Assembly: GCA_964370225.1 (NCBI GenBank)
Contig: CAYJII010000007.1
Coordinates: 1 to 64,000 of the forward strand
DNA from: CAYJII01 sp964370225
GTDB taxonomy: Bacteria > Bacillota > Clostridia > Oscillospirales > Ruminococcaceae
Length of the DNA: 64,000 bases
Reading direction: 5' to 3'
Position 1 is the first letter of the stretch, and every line of letters begins with the position of its first letter. This document shows positions 27,612 to 35,799 of this stretch, in pieces. The notes under the pieces are model-generated. The model made no database searches. It saw nothing but the letters and a program-made list of their open reading frames with translations, and had not been told where the DNA came from. The translations under genes were made by a program, and so were the position numbers.

Positions 27612-28319
27612 TTAGTTAATTACTAAAGTTCCCACATCTTCGCCTTCAGCTGCTTTAATAATATTATCTGAATTTTCTAAGCTGAACACTAAAATCGGAA
27701 TATTATTATCTTTACACATTGACGCTGCTGTGCTATCCATAACATTTAGATTTTTTGCTAAAACATCAGCAAAAGTAACAGTATCAAATTTTACTGCATC
27801 ATCAAATTTATTAGGATCTTTGTCGTAAACGCCATCAACCATAGTCGCTTTGAATATGATGTCCGCTTCGATTTCAGCCGCTCTTAAGCTAGACGCTGTG
27901 TCAGTTGAGAAAAATGGGTTACCTGTTCCACAACCGAAAATAACTACTCTACCTTTTTCTAGATGTCTTACCGCTCTGTTTCTAATGTACGGCTCTGCCA
28001 CTGCTCTCATGTCAATCGCAGTTTGCACACGCACCACTACGCCAAGATTTTCTAATGCATCAGCTACTGCAAGTGCATTCATCGTAGTGCCAAGCATACC
28101 GATGTGGTCAGCTCTTGTTCTATCCATCGAACCGCTAGAGCGTCCACGCCAGAAGTTTCCACCGCCAACAACTATCGCCATTTCAAGGCCCATATCCACA
28201 CAAGTTTTTATTCTCTTGCAAATATCATTAATAATGTTATAATCCAGCCCAAAGCCTCTTTCTCCTGCTAAAGCTTCGCCACTTAATTTTAACAAAACTC
28301 TTTTATATTTTAAGCTCAT
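27612..28319 (-). CDS. pyrH: UMP kinase
   Basis: Phosphorylates UMP to UDP; bacterial hexameric type unrelated to eukaryotic kinases. It has 235 residues. Motifs: LLKLSGEAL at the phosphate site, IVVGGGNFWRGR, and 'GTGNPFFSTDTA'. The start ATG follows GGAGGTATTTTG. It is the first gene of the pyrH-polC operon; rpsB and tsf, its usual upstream neighbours, are absent here. Confidence 0.97.
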   Translation of the reverse strand: MSLKYKRVLLKLSGEALAGERGFGLDYNIINDICKRIKTCVDMGLEMAIVVGGGNFWRGRSSGSMDRTRADHIGMLGTTMNALAVADALENLGVVVRVQTAIDMRAVAEPYIRNRAVRHLEKGRVVIFGCGTGNPFFSTDTASSLRAAEIEADIIFKATMVDGVYDKDPNKFDDAVKFDTVTFADVLAKNLNVMDSTAASMCKDNNIPILVFSLENSDNIIKAAEGEDVGTLVIN

Positions 28320-28356
28320 CAAAATACCTCCATATTTAAAAGATTTACTTTATATA

Positions 28357-28385
28357 ATAATACAATATCTAATCATTATTGTAAA
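28357..28385 (-). promoter_or_regulatory. Promoter of the pyrH-polC operon
   Basis: Minus strand: TTTACA, a 17-nt spacer and TATTAT, about 30 nt before the pyrH ribosome binding site. The rest of 28386-28454 is AT-rich and without a recognisable element. Confidence 0.7.
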
Positions 28386-28454
28386 GATTATTTTACTATT
28401 TTTGCATATTATCTATCCAATTTATTGCAATAATCTGCAGTTTTTATTTATGTT

Positions 28455-29189
28455 TTATGTTGGAGTCGAATTTCTATATGCTGTGCACACAGGTTGTGTA
28501 TCTCCACACGCTTTCACTTTGCCTTTTTCTAGCCACAAAACTTTGTTGCAAAGCTTTTCAATTTGCTCGATTGAATGCGATACTATTATGATTGTGGTGC
28601 CCGTTTCCATCATGTGACTTATTCTTTGCTCACATTTTTCTTGGAATTTAAAGTCACCTACTGCTAAAATCTCATCCACTATCAAAATATCAGGCGTAAC
28701 CACTGTTGCTATAGCAAAGCCTAGTCTCGCCACCATCCCAGATGAGAAGTTTTTTATAGGTACATCCTGAAAATCACCTAGCTCTGCAAATTCGATGATT
28801 TCATCATATTTCTCATGCAAAAATTTAGGTGTAAGCCCCAAAACTGTGCCGTTTAAAAACACATTTTCACGCGCTGTTAAATCCACGTCAAACCCTGCAC
28901 CCAGCTCGATTAACGGTGCAATCGTTCCATTAATTTTTACGCTACCTTTTGATGGAGATAGTATCCCCGAAACTACTTTTAGTGCAGTACTTTTACCCGC
29001 ACCATTAAATCCTACGATGCCAAAAACATCGCCTTTTTCTATAGTAAACGAAACATCTTCGAGCGCTATAAATTTTTCAAATTTCAACTCACGCTTTAAA
29101 AATTTTATCATATACTCTTTTATACTGTCTAACCGTTCCTTAGAAAGGTTAAATCTCATCGTGACATCTTTTACTTCTACTGCAAACAC
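28455..29189 (-). CDS. ABC transporter ATPase for surface polysaccharide/teichoic acid export (TagH/Wzt type)
   Basis: A 244-residue ATPase that drives export of lipid-linked glycans. Walker A is GFNGAGKSTALK (near residue 60), the signature is NFSSGMVARLGFA, and Walker B is ILIVDEILAVGD. The short helix after the N-terminal strand (KERLDSIKEYMIKFLKRE) is typical of the TagH/Wzt group. There is no long C-terminal glycan-recognition domain. The gene follows its permease by 18 nt. The exported polymer is unknown; the neighbouring glf suggests a galactofuranose-containing glycan. Confidence 0.9.
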   Translation of the reverse strand: MFAVEVKDVTMRFNLSKERLDSIKEYMIKFLKRELKFEKFIALEDVSFTIEKGDVFGIVGFNGAGKSTALKVVSGILSPSKGSVKINGTIAPLIELGAGFDVDLTARENVFLNGTVLGLTPKFLHEKYDEIIEFAELGDFQDVPIKNFSSGMVARLGFAIATVVTPDILIVDEILAVGDFKFQEKCEQRISHMMETGTTIIIVSHSIEQIEKLCNKVLWLEKGKVKACGDTQPVCTAYRNSTPT

Positions 29190-29207
29190 AATTTTACTCC
29201 TTAACTT

Positions 29208-29981
29208 TTATAGGTATAATACGAAGTTTTTTTGTAGCTTTTTGAACACTAAAATCCCAATTATAAGCGAGGCTATCGAAAAGCCTATGCAGATTAAATT
29301 CGCGCTAATTCCGGGCACAACGCCATACATAGCAACATTTCTAAAGTATGTGATATAGTGATATAGTGGATTAAAGTTTAACAATACAGCCAAATCCCCC
29401 AATGTTTCTACTGGATAAAAAATAGGGGTAAAGTACATCCAAGCTGTTAATAAAACAGAAAATAGATGAAGCACATCTCGTAAATATACGCAAAGTGCCG
29501 CTAGCAACATGGAAAAACCGAGTGCAAACACAAAAATATATATCAGCGGGATTGGTGTTAGCAATATTGTTATTGGTATTGGTGTCCCTGTTACTAGGAA
29601 AATAAAAATTACCGCAATCAGTGAAAATAGCATGTTTACAAAGGAGAACATTACTTTTTCTAGCGGAAAAATGTATTTGGGTATATATACTTTTTTTATG
29701 AGTGAGCTCGATGATATTACTGAATACATCGATGAATTTGTAGCTTCGTTAAAAAAAGCATACATTACTGAGCCAGTCAAATAATATACTGGGAAATTTT
29801 CAATATCAAATCTAAATACATTTGAGAAAACTGCTGTCATTACAAGCATCATAAGAAGTGGATTTAATACGCTCCATAATATGCCTAGCACAGATCTACG
29901 ATACTTAACTTTTATATCTCTTGAAATTAAATTGTATAACAAAAACCGATATTTAATAAAACCTGAAAATGATTTATTCAC
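29208..29981 (-). CDS. ABC-2 type glycan export permease (TagG/Wzm type)
   Basis: A 257-residue membrane partner of the ATPase downstream, with six helices. The N-terminal amphipathic 'RDIKVKYRRSVLGILWSVLNPLLMM' block is the hallmark of the O-antigen/teichoic acid exporter permeases. The start is GTG after AGAGAGGTTAACCAA. It is transcribed from the promoter at 30030-30058, divergent from the small membrane protein at 30454. Confidence 0.92.
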   Translation of the reverse strand: MNKSFSGFIKYRFLLYNLISRDIKVKYRRSVLGILWSVLNPLLMMLVMTAVFSNVFRFDIENFPVYYLTGSVMYAFFNEATNSSMYSVISSSSLIKKVYIPKYIFPLEKVMFSFVNMLFSLIAVIFIFLVTGTPIPITILLTPIPLIYIFVFALGFSMLLAALCVYLRDVLHLFSVLLTAWMYFTPIFYPVETLGDLAVLLNFNPLYHYITYFRNVAMYGVVPGISANLICIGFSIASLIIGILVFKKLQKNFVLYL

Positions 29982-30029
29982 TTGGTTAACCTCTCTTTTT
30001 ATATCTATGTTATCTCACCATTAAATTAG

Positions 30030-30058
30030 ATTATACCATAAAACAAAGCTAAAGTAAA
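30030..30058 (-). promoter_or_regulatory. Promoter of the TagGH-like exporter
   Basis: Minus strand: TTTACT, a 17-nt spacer and a consensus TATAAT, about 50 nt before the GTG start. Confidence 0.72.
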
Positions 30059-30405
30059 TTACAAAAATAAAACAAATTTATTTGATTTTTTTATCGAATA
30101 GTGTCGACTGCAAAAAACACATGCGACACAAGAGTTTTACCATCTCTTCTTTACTTGATACATTTCTTGCTTATCAAGCCAATTATAGCGAGTTAATTGC
30201 TTTAAACTCTATAATTAGTGCACAATCAGATACTAAATTATTTCCTCTTTGTTCTATTTTAAGCCATTTTTCGTCAAATTGTAAAATTTTCTTGATAGAA
30301 ATTGCACAGTAATACTACTTAGCAGCTTCTAATTTTTTGCATTATCGTAAAAAATTTCGACCTGCAAAATATTAATGATAAAAAAGTATATTATTTATTT
30401 TTTTT
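30059..30405. other. Intergenic region without a supported gene
   Basis: About 350 bases between divergent units. A plus-strand frame (30082-30312) lacks a ribosome binding site. On the minus strand a 39-codon open stretch near 30190-30310 has coding-like composition (for example KILQFDEKWLKIEQRGNN) but no start codon; it may be a gene remnant. Nothing else is recognised. Confidence 0.4.
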
Positions 30406-30406
30406 A

Positions 30407-30415
30407 TGTTATAAT
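30407..30415 (+). promoter_or_regulatory. Extended -10 promoter for the small membrane protein
   Basis: TGTTATAAT, a consensus -10 with TGn extension, in a T-rich region without a clear -35, 39 nt before the ATG at 30454. Confidence 0.5.
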
Positions 30416-30453
30416 ATTTTGATGTTAATAATGAAATAATAAGGAGTACTATA

Positions 30454-30888
30454 ATGTTGATATTAGATATCGTTTTAATGATATTCATTATTTTGGAAAC
30501 AATGAATATCGCTATAATATATTTTTTCCCTGAATTTAAATATGGAAACGGGGTAGCAGTTTTTAAGTTTATCTCAAAATCAAAAGATGACCAAGCTGCT
30601 TCTTTATTTGCAAAATACATGGCTAACTGGGTAGCAGGAAGCAAGCTTATCTTTATCGCGCTACTGCTGGTGATATTTTTTACAGGCAGCGAGTTAACAA
30701 AACTTTTATCAGTAATAGTTTTAGTTCCTTGCATTGCAACTTTTTATATCAAGCTCAACCCTATTATGCGAAAGCTTGATGCCATGGGGCAACTCAATCC
30801 GAAAGGTTACTCTAAAACGCTACTATTCATGATAACAGGTTTTATTAGTATGTTTTTAGTAGCATTAGCGCTGTATTTTATCTTTTAG
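30454..30888 (+). CDS. Small four-helix membrane protein, unknown function
   Basis: A 144-residue protein that I do not recognise. Hydrophobic segments lie near residues 2-25, 62-80, 84-102 and 120-144. A short soluble loop with FKFISKSKDDQAASLFAKYM sits between the first two, and PIMRKLDAMGQLNPKGYSK between the last two. The start follows a good AAGGAGTACTATA, and codon use resembles its neighbours, so it is probably expressed. It stands alone between the TagGH exporter and the glycosyltransferase operon; a role at the cell surface is only suggested by position. Confidence 0.7.
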   Translation: MLILDIVLMIFIILETMNIAIIYFFPEFKYGNGVAVFKFISKSKDDQAASLFAKYMANWVAGSKLIFIALLLVIFFTGSELTKLLSVIVLVPCIATFYIKLNPIMRKLDAMGQLNPKGYSKTLLFMITGFISMFLVALALYFIF

Positions 30889-30948
30889 GCAATTCCTTAA
30901 TTTTTCTTAAGAAAATCTTTCGCTTTTAATAAAGCACTAAACTAAAAT

Positions 30949-31110
30949 TTCTGCTATAATATAAAAAACAAAGCAGCTGCTTTAAAAAAATCGTCTTTTT
31001 TCTTTTCCTTACGAAAATCTTACAAGAAAACTAAGAAAAAATTTTATTTGATATGTTATCATATCAATGTGCAAGTAGTCACATAATTTAATAACTACTT
31101 ACGCATGGCA
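30949..31110 (+). promoter_or_regulatory. Promoter and structured leader of the GT2-flippase-glf operon
   Basis: TGCTATAAT near 30949-30958 is an extended -10. Downstream are the near-palindrome AAAGCAGCTGCTTT, a perfect 8-bp inverted repeat TTGATATG/CATATCAA (31048-31055 with 31060-31067), and a second inverted repeat AAGTAGT/ACTACTT (31073-31079 with 31094-31100). Together they form a leader of about 200 nt with possible operator or RNA structure. No known riboswitch consensus was recognised. Confidence 0.45.
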
Positions 31111-31168
31111 AATTCCACTAATTAATTGTTGTTAAAATTATTTATCTATACTTTTAAGGAGATTTATT

Positions 31169-32194
31169 ATGAAATATCTTACTTTTGCTGTACCAAGCTA
31201 TAACTCACAAGATTATTTGGAGCGTTGTATCGATTCACTCTTGCCAGGCGGCGATGATATTGAAATCATCATTGTTAATGATGGCTCAAGCGACGATACT
31301 GCAAAAATCGCAGACGCATATGCTTTAGCTTATCCGAATATAGTTCGTGTCATCCACAAAGAAAACGGTGGACATGGCTCAGGCGTAAATGCTGGTATCG
31401 AAAATGCTAAAGGTTTATACTTTAAAGTAGTTGACTCAGACGACTGGGTAGATAAAAGCGCATACTTCACACTATTAAACAGCATAAAAGAAACCGTAAA
31501 CTTGAAGAAAGAGCCAGTTGACTTATTTATTTCAAACTACGTTTATAACCGCTTAAATCAAGGCTTAACTCATCAAGTGCATTATAAAAATGTATTCCCT
31601 ACAGATAAAGTTTGCACATGGGATGATATCAAATTTTTCACAGTATCACAATATTTGATGATGCACGCTCTAACTTATAAAACTGAAGTTGTAAGAAAAT
31701 CAGGCGTTAAGCTACCTGAACACACATTCTACGTAGATAATATTTTCGCTTATCAACCACTTCCATATGTAAAATCACTTAAATATCTAGATGTTGACTT
31801 TTATCAGTACTACATTGGACGCGAAGACCAATCGGTTAACGAAAAATCTATGGTAAGAAGAATTGATCAGCAGTTTAGGGTAACAAAAGCAGTTATTGAC
31901 TGCCACGATATCAACAAAATTAGAAAACAATCACCTAAACTTGCAAAATACATGGCTCGCAAAATTTCAATATTGATGTGTATTACATCCATACTATGTT
32001 CACTGGCCGGTACTGACGAAGCAAAAAATGAGCGTACAAAACTATGGGCTAGGATTAAATCTAAAGACAAAGCTTTATATCATCAAGTGAAATACTCTTC
32101 ACTGAACGCCGTAACAGTTTTACCAGAAGCTATCAGTGACCCTGTTAGCGTATCCGGTTATCGCGTGGCTAAGAAAATATACATGTTCGCTTAA
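31169..32194 (+). CDS. Family 2 glycosyltransferase
   Basis: A 341-residue GT-A enzyme transferring a sugar from a nucleotide donor. The N-terminal AVPSYNSQDYLERCIDSLL, IIIVNDGSSDDT and the metal-binding SDDW (VVDSDDWVD, near residue 90) define the family. The C-terminal ~140 residues have no recognised domain. The start follows AAGGAGATTTATT. It leads an operon with a flippase-like protein and UDP-galactopyranose mutase, which suggests a surface or lipid-linked glycan. Donor and acceptor are unknown. Confidence 0.9.
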   Translation: MKYLTFAVPSYNSQDYLERCIDSLLPGGDDIEIIIVNDGSSDDTAKIADAYALAYPNIVRVIHKENGGHGSGVNAGIENAKGLYFKVVDSDDWVDKSAYFTLLNSIKETVNLKKEPVDLFISNYVYNRLNQGLTHQVHYKNVFPTDKVCTWDDIKFFTVSQYLMMHALTYKTEVVRKSGVKLPEHTFYVDNIFAYQPLPYVKSLKYLDVDFYQYYIGREDQSVNEKSMVRRIDQQFRVTKAVIDCHDINKIRKQSPKLAKYMARKISILMCITSILCSLAGTDEAKNERTKLWARIKSKDKALYHQVKYSSLNAVTVLPEAISDPVSVSGYRVAKKIYMFA

Positions 32195-32207
32195 GGGAGT
32201 ATTAATA

Positions 32208-33266
32208 GTGAATTTTATTAAAAAATACAAGCTTTTTTTCAATCTACTACTATTCATATTAATCGCCGGACTCACTGCCTATGCAATTTTTTACGGAAAT
32301 GATGTAAACGCTCTACTCGATGGTTTAACCCAAGTTTCACCCATTTGGATTGGTGTTTGCGTGGTAGCAGCAGTATTATTCGTATTTATTGAGAGCATAA
32401 TTTTTGCAATGCTGCTCAAAGAAAAAGGCGGTAAGCTGAAGATATTATCGTGTGTAAAATATTCGCTTATCGGATACTTTTATTCTGCGATAACGCCTTC
32501 TTCAACTGGCGGACAACCAGCACAACTATTTTACATGATACGTGATGGACACAAATCCTCAAAAAGCACTGTAGCTTTACTCACCATGGCATTTTACTAT
32601 AAGCTTGTAATGGTGCTATTCGGATTATTCCTACTAATATTTTGGCTCCCGCAAATCAGCATTTTTTTCGGCAGCTATATTTGGGTATACTATCTTGGCT
32701 TAACTCTAAATATCATCACACTTGCTGTAATACTATCTTTTATGTTCACGCCAAACCAAGCTAAGTGGCTGATAAAAAAAGGAGAAGCTTTATTAATGCG
32801 CATTAAAATTTTCAAGCCAAATCCTGAGCGTGAAGCTAAGATTGATGCTTTCATCGACCAATATAAAGAGTCTGTGAAATATCTATTTGCAAATAAGCTA
32901 CAAATTTTGCTCTACACGCTACTTACCTTTGTACAACGCTCGTTACTTATGATAATGCCTGTATTTTTATATTTGGGCTTACCTCTTGAAAATGCCAGCT
33001 TACTCAACATATTTTTCGTGCAAGCTGCAATTTATGTAGCAGTAGACATGCTACCAATTCCAGGTGCACAAGGCATAACTGAGCTCATTTTCGTACAAGC
33101 GCTCAGTGCAATTTTTACAGCGCAGTACATCACAGCATCAATGGTATTGACACGCGGAATAAGCTTTTACATTATACTGCTCGCGGGACTAATACCTGTA
33201 ATTTACAGCAGTCTTTTCGGTAAGAAAATGGCTGAAAAAATGAGGTTATTAAATGAAAAAATATGA
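32208..33266 (+). CDS. UPF0104/LPG-synthase-type flippase family membrane protein
   Basis: A 352-residue integral membrane protein with about eight helices, of the family that matches the N-terminal flippase part of MprF and archaeal AglD-like proteins. The conserved block SAITPSSTGGQPAQLF (near residue 95) is the family hallmark. The later 'LPIPGAQGITELIF' is also typical. The start is GTG after AAGGGAGTATTAATA, 13 nt after the glycosyltransferase. No aminoacyl-transferase domain is attached. A role in lipid or lipid-linked sugar movement is inferred. Confidence 0.85.
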   Translation: MNFIKKYKLFFNLLLFILIAGLTAYAIFYGNDVNALLDGLTQVSPIWIGVCVVAAVLFVFIESIIFAMLLKEKGGKLKILSCVKYSLIGYFYSAITPSSTGGQPAQLFYMIRDGHKSSKSTVALLTMAFYYKLVMVLFGLFLLIFWLPQISIFFGSYIWVYYLGLTLNIITLAVILSFMFTPNQAKWLIKKGEALLMRIKIFKPNPEREAKIDAFIDQYKESVKYLFANKLQILLYTLLTFVQRSLLMIMPVFLYLGLPLENASLLNIFFVQAAIYVAVDMLPIPGAQGITELIFVQALSAIFTAQYITASMVLTRGISFYIILLAGLIPVIYSSLFGKKMAEKMRLLNEKI

Positions 33267-34350
33267 TTATTTAATCGTAGGTGCAGGACTTTTTGGCTGT
33301 GTTTTTGCACATGAAATGATGCAAAAAGGCAAGAAATGTCTCGTAATCGATAAAAGAGAACATATCGGTGGCAACATTTATTGCGAAGAAATCGAAGGCA
33401 TAAATGTACACAAATACGGAGCACATATTTTCCATACTTCTGATTGCGAAATTTGGGAGTATATCAATCGTTTTGCTAACTTTAACAATTACATAAATTC
33501 TCCAATTGCAAACTATAATGGCGAGATTTACAATCTACCTTTTAACATGAACACCTTTAACAAAATGTGGGGGGTAATCACTCCAGCGCAAGCAAAAGAA
33601 AAAATTAACGAACAAAAAAGCATATCTTCTGCTGAACCAAAGAATCTTGAAGAGCAAGCAATTTCGTTGGTTGGCAATGATATATACGAAAAGTTAATTA
33701 AGGGCTATACGCAAAAACAATGGGGGCGAAAATGCACCGAACTACCTGCCTTTATCATCAAGCGTTTACCCGTTCGCTTTACTTATGACAATAACTATTT
33801 TAATGATACATACCAAGGTGTGCCAATAGGTGGGTACACACAAATATGCGAAAAAATGCTCGATGGAGCTGAGATTAAGCTTGGTTGTGACTATTTTTCC
33901 GAGAAGGAAAGCTTAGATGCACTCGCTCAAACTGTTGTTTACACAGGTTCAATTGACGCTTATTTTAACTATAGTTTAGGCGCGCTTGAGTATCGTAGCG
34001 TTAGGTTTGATACAGAGATTGTTGATTGCGAAAATGTGCAAGGCAATGCTGTAGTCAATTACACAGATGAAAAAACTCCATATACACGAGTGATAGAACA
34101 TAAGCATTTCGAATTTGGCACACAAGCAAAAAGCGTTATCAGCTACGAGTACAGCGACGAGTGGAACATAGAAAAAGAGCCATACTATCCTGTTAATGAT
34201 GACATTAATACTGCTCTTTTTGAGGAGTACCAAAAACTTGCTGAGAGCGAAAAAAATGTAATTTTCGGTGGAAGACTAGGTAGCTACAAATATTATGACA
34301 TGGACAAAGTAATAAAAGCTGCGCTCGATGTAGTTAATAACATTATTTAG
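33253..34350 (+). CDS. glf: UDP-galactopyranose mutase
   Basis: Flavoenzyme converting UDP-galactopyranose to UDP-galactofuranose. It has 365 residues. The FAD-binding N-terminus is LIVGAGLFGCVFAHEM, followed by DKREHIGGNIY and 'HKYGAHIFHTSD'; further on come QWGRKCTELPAFIIKRLPVRF and a C-terminal GGRLGSYKYYDMD. It overlaps the preceding gene by 14 nt, which suggests coupled translation. It predicts galactofuranose in a surface glycan of this organism. Confidence 0.97.
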   Translation: MKKYDYLIVGAGLFGCVFAHEMMQKGKKCLVIDKREHIGGNIYCEEIEGINVHKYGAHIFHTSDCEIWEYINRFANFNNYINSPIANYNGEIYNLPFNMNTFNKMWGVITPAQAKEKINEQKSISSAEPKNLEEQAISLVGNDIYEKLIKGYTQKQWGRKCTELPAFIIKRLPVRFTYDNNYFNDTYQGVPIGGYTQICEKMLDGAEIKLGCDYFSEKESLDALAQTVVYTGSIDAYFNYSLGALEYRSVRFDTEIVDCENVQGNAVVNYTDEKTPYTRVIEHKHFEFGTQAKSVISYEYSDEWNIEKEPYYPVNDDINTALFEEYQKLAESEKNVIFGGRLGSYKYYDMDKVIKAALDVVNNII

Positions 34351-34359
34351 ATTTATGTA

Positions 34360-34393
34360 AAAAGCTGTAACAGTTATAACTGTTACAGCTTTT
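34360..34393. terminator. Bidirectional terminator between glf and the GNAT gene
   Basis: A perfect 14-bp inverted repeat (arm AAAAGCTGTAACAG) around TTATAA. A-runs and T-runs on both sides let it end both the plus-strand glf operon and the minus-strand zupT-GNAT operon. Confidence 0.9.
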
Positions 34394-34394
34394 A

Positions 34395-34868
34395 TTATCG
34401 CATTATCTTTTCCATTATTACCGATTTTTCCTCATCGCCATAGACTTTTTCTTCAATAAAAATAAAGCCACATTTCTTTGTGTAGAAGCTAATATTTCGC
34501 TGTGAATACGACGGAGTTTCAACAATCCATCGCTCCACTTTGTTGAAAGTTTTCTCTATATCATTCCACACAGCAAGCCCAATCCCCATATTTTTTATTT
34601 CGGGGTCTAAAAAGAGCATGATAAGCTCGGCGTGATTTTCTGCAATTTCTACTGTATATCCTCCTACAATCACTCCGTCAAGTATTATTTTGCGCGAAAT
34701 ATACTTTATGTTTTCATTGAGTTTCCTAAGAAGTGAACCATCATTGTAACCACGAGGACCATCCGCCTGTAAATTTGTGTGCATCCTTGTATCGTCATCA
34801 AACGCTCTTGTCATTATATCTGTTAAAACTTTATAATCTTCTTCTAAAATATTTTCGTAAATTATCAT
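34395..34868 (-). CDS. GNAT family acetyltransferase
   Basis: A 157-residue acyl-CoA-dependent N-acetyltransferase. The acetyl-CoA loop is recognisable as 'IKNMGIGLAVWNDIEKTF' and the C-terminal strand as NISFYTKKCGFIFIEEKVYG. The substrate is unknown. The start is the ATG (MIIYENILEED) after GAGGAAAGAT, 8 nt after the zupT stop. Confidence 0.85.
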   Translation of the reverse strand: MIIYENILEEDYKVLTDIMTRAFDDDTRMHTNLQADGPRGYNDGSLLRKLNENIKYISRKIILDGVIVGGYTVEIAENHAELIMLFLDPEIKNMGIGLAVWNDIEKTFNKVERWIVETPSYSQRNISFYTKKCGFIFIEEKVYGDEEKSVIMEKIMR

Positions 34869-34876
34869 ATCTTTCC

Positions 34877-35680
34877 TCAAAATAGCAACAAGCTTGTTGC
34901 CATCACCATCATTCCTGCTATCAGCCCATATATCGACAAATGGCTTTCGCCATATTCGCGAGCGGAAGGCAAGAGTTCATCTAAACTAATGAATACCATT
35001 ATCCCCGCAACTGACGCAAAGATAAAGCCAAATACTGCATCATTAAGAAAATTGAATAGCACCACATATCCAATTAATGCACCAATCGGCTCGGATAATC
35101 CCGACAAAAACGATAGTTTAAACGCTCGCTTTTTGTCACCAGTCGCAAAATATATTGGCACAGCAACTGCAACCCCTTCTGGAATATTATGTAGCGCAAT
35201 CGCAATTGCAATGGGCACTCCGAGTTCAGGGTCATTTAGTGCCGCTGTGAATGTCGCAATCCCTTCTGGAAAATTGTGTATCGCAACAGCTAGTGCAGTT
35301 ATTACGCCCATGCGCATTAGCTCTCTTTTTTTCTTATCATCGACATCTGTGAGTGAAACTTTGCGCACCTCATGGGGATTGCTCGATTCGGGCACAAATC
35401 TGTCGATAAGTGCAATTAGAATAATCCCAAAGAAAAATCCACCAGCTGTCGCCCATGCTCCTGCTTCTTCGCCCATATAAGATGTAAGCGAGTCCTGAGC
35501 TTTGGGCAAAATCTCGATAAACGAAACATATATCATCACTCCAGCAGAAAAACCCAGAGAAATTGCTAGGAATTTTGTTGAGTTGCGCTTTGTAAATAAA
35601 GAAAGTATGCTACCTATACCCGTAGCAAGCCCTGCCATTAATGTGAGTAAAAACGCAAATAACGCATCAGTTGTAAACAT
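34877..35680 (-). CDS. zupT: ZIP-family metal transporter (ZupT)
   Basis: A 267-residue importer of zinc and possibly iron or manganese, with eight helices. The metal-binding helices carry HNFPEGIATF and ALHNIPEGVAVAVPI, the ZupT signature with its paired His/Glu. The start follows GGAGGGATAAG. Immediately upstream is an 18-bp perfect palindrome that could bind a metalloregulator. It shares an operon with the GNAT gene. Confidence 0.95.
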   Translation of the reverse strand: MFTTDALFAFLLTLMAGLATGIGSILSLFTKRNSTKFLAISLGFSAGVMIYVSFIEILPKAQDSLTSYMGEEAGAWATAGGFFFGIILIALIDRFVPESSNPHEVRKVSLTDVDDKKKRELMRMGVITALAVAIHNFPEGIATFTAALNDPELGVPIAIAIALHNIPEGVAVAVPIYFATGDKKRAFKLSFLSGLSEPIGALIGYVVLFNFLNDAVFGFIFASVAGIMVFISLDELLPSAREYGESHLSIYGLIAGMMVMATSLLLF

Positions 35681-35706
35681 CTTATCCCTCCAATGTTTAT
35701 AATCAC

Positions 35707-35724
35707 AGTTAGTTTAAACTAACT
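35707..35724. promoter_or_regulatory. 18-bp palindromic operator upstream of zupT
   Basis: AGTTAGTTTAAACTAACT is a perfect palindrome placed between the -35 region and a TATAAA -10 (minus strand) of the zupT promoter. Its shape resembles DtxR-family operators (TTAG...CTAA half-sites). A metal-dependent repressor is inferred. Confidence 0.6.
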
Positions 35725-35735
35725 ATTTCGAAAAT

Positions 35736-35787
35736 AAAAAGTGAAAAGTTTAGTGCGTATAATATCAAACACACTGCGCTTTTCACT
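35736..35787 (-). terminator. Terminator after the HAD phosphatase
   Basis: Minus strand: AGTGAAAAG (35779-35787) pairs with CTTTTCACT (35740-35748), with extra partial pairing inside, followed by TTTTTATTTTC. It ends the division-cluster transcript. Confidence 0.7.
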
Positions 35788-35799
35788 ACAATTTTATTT

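Noticed and set aside
30082..30312. Plus-strand open frame of 76 codons
   Set aside because: No ribosome binding site, no recognisable protein, and no promoter upstream.
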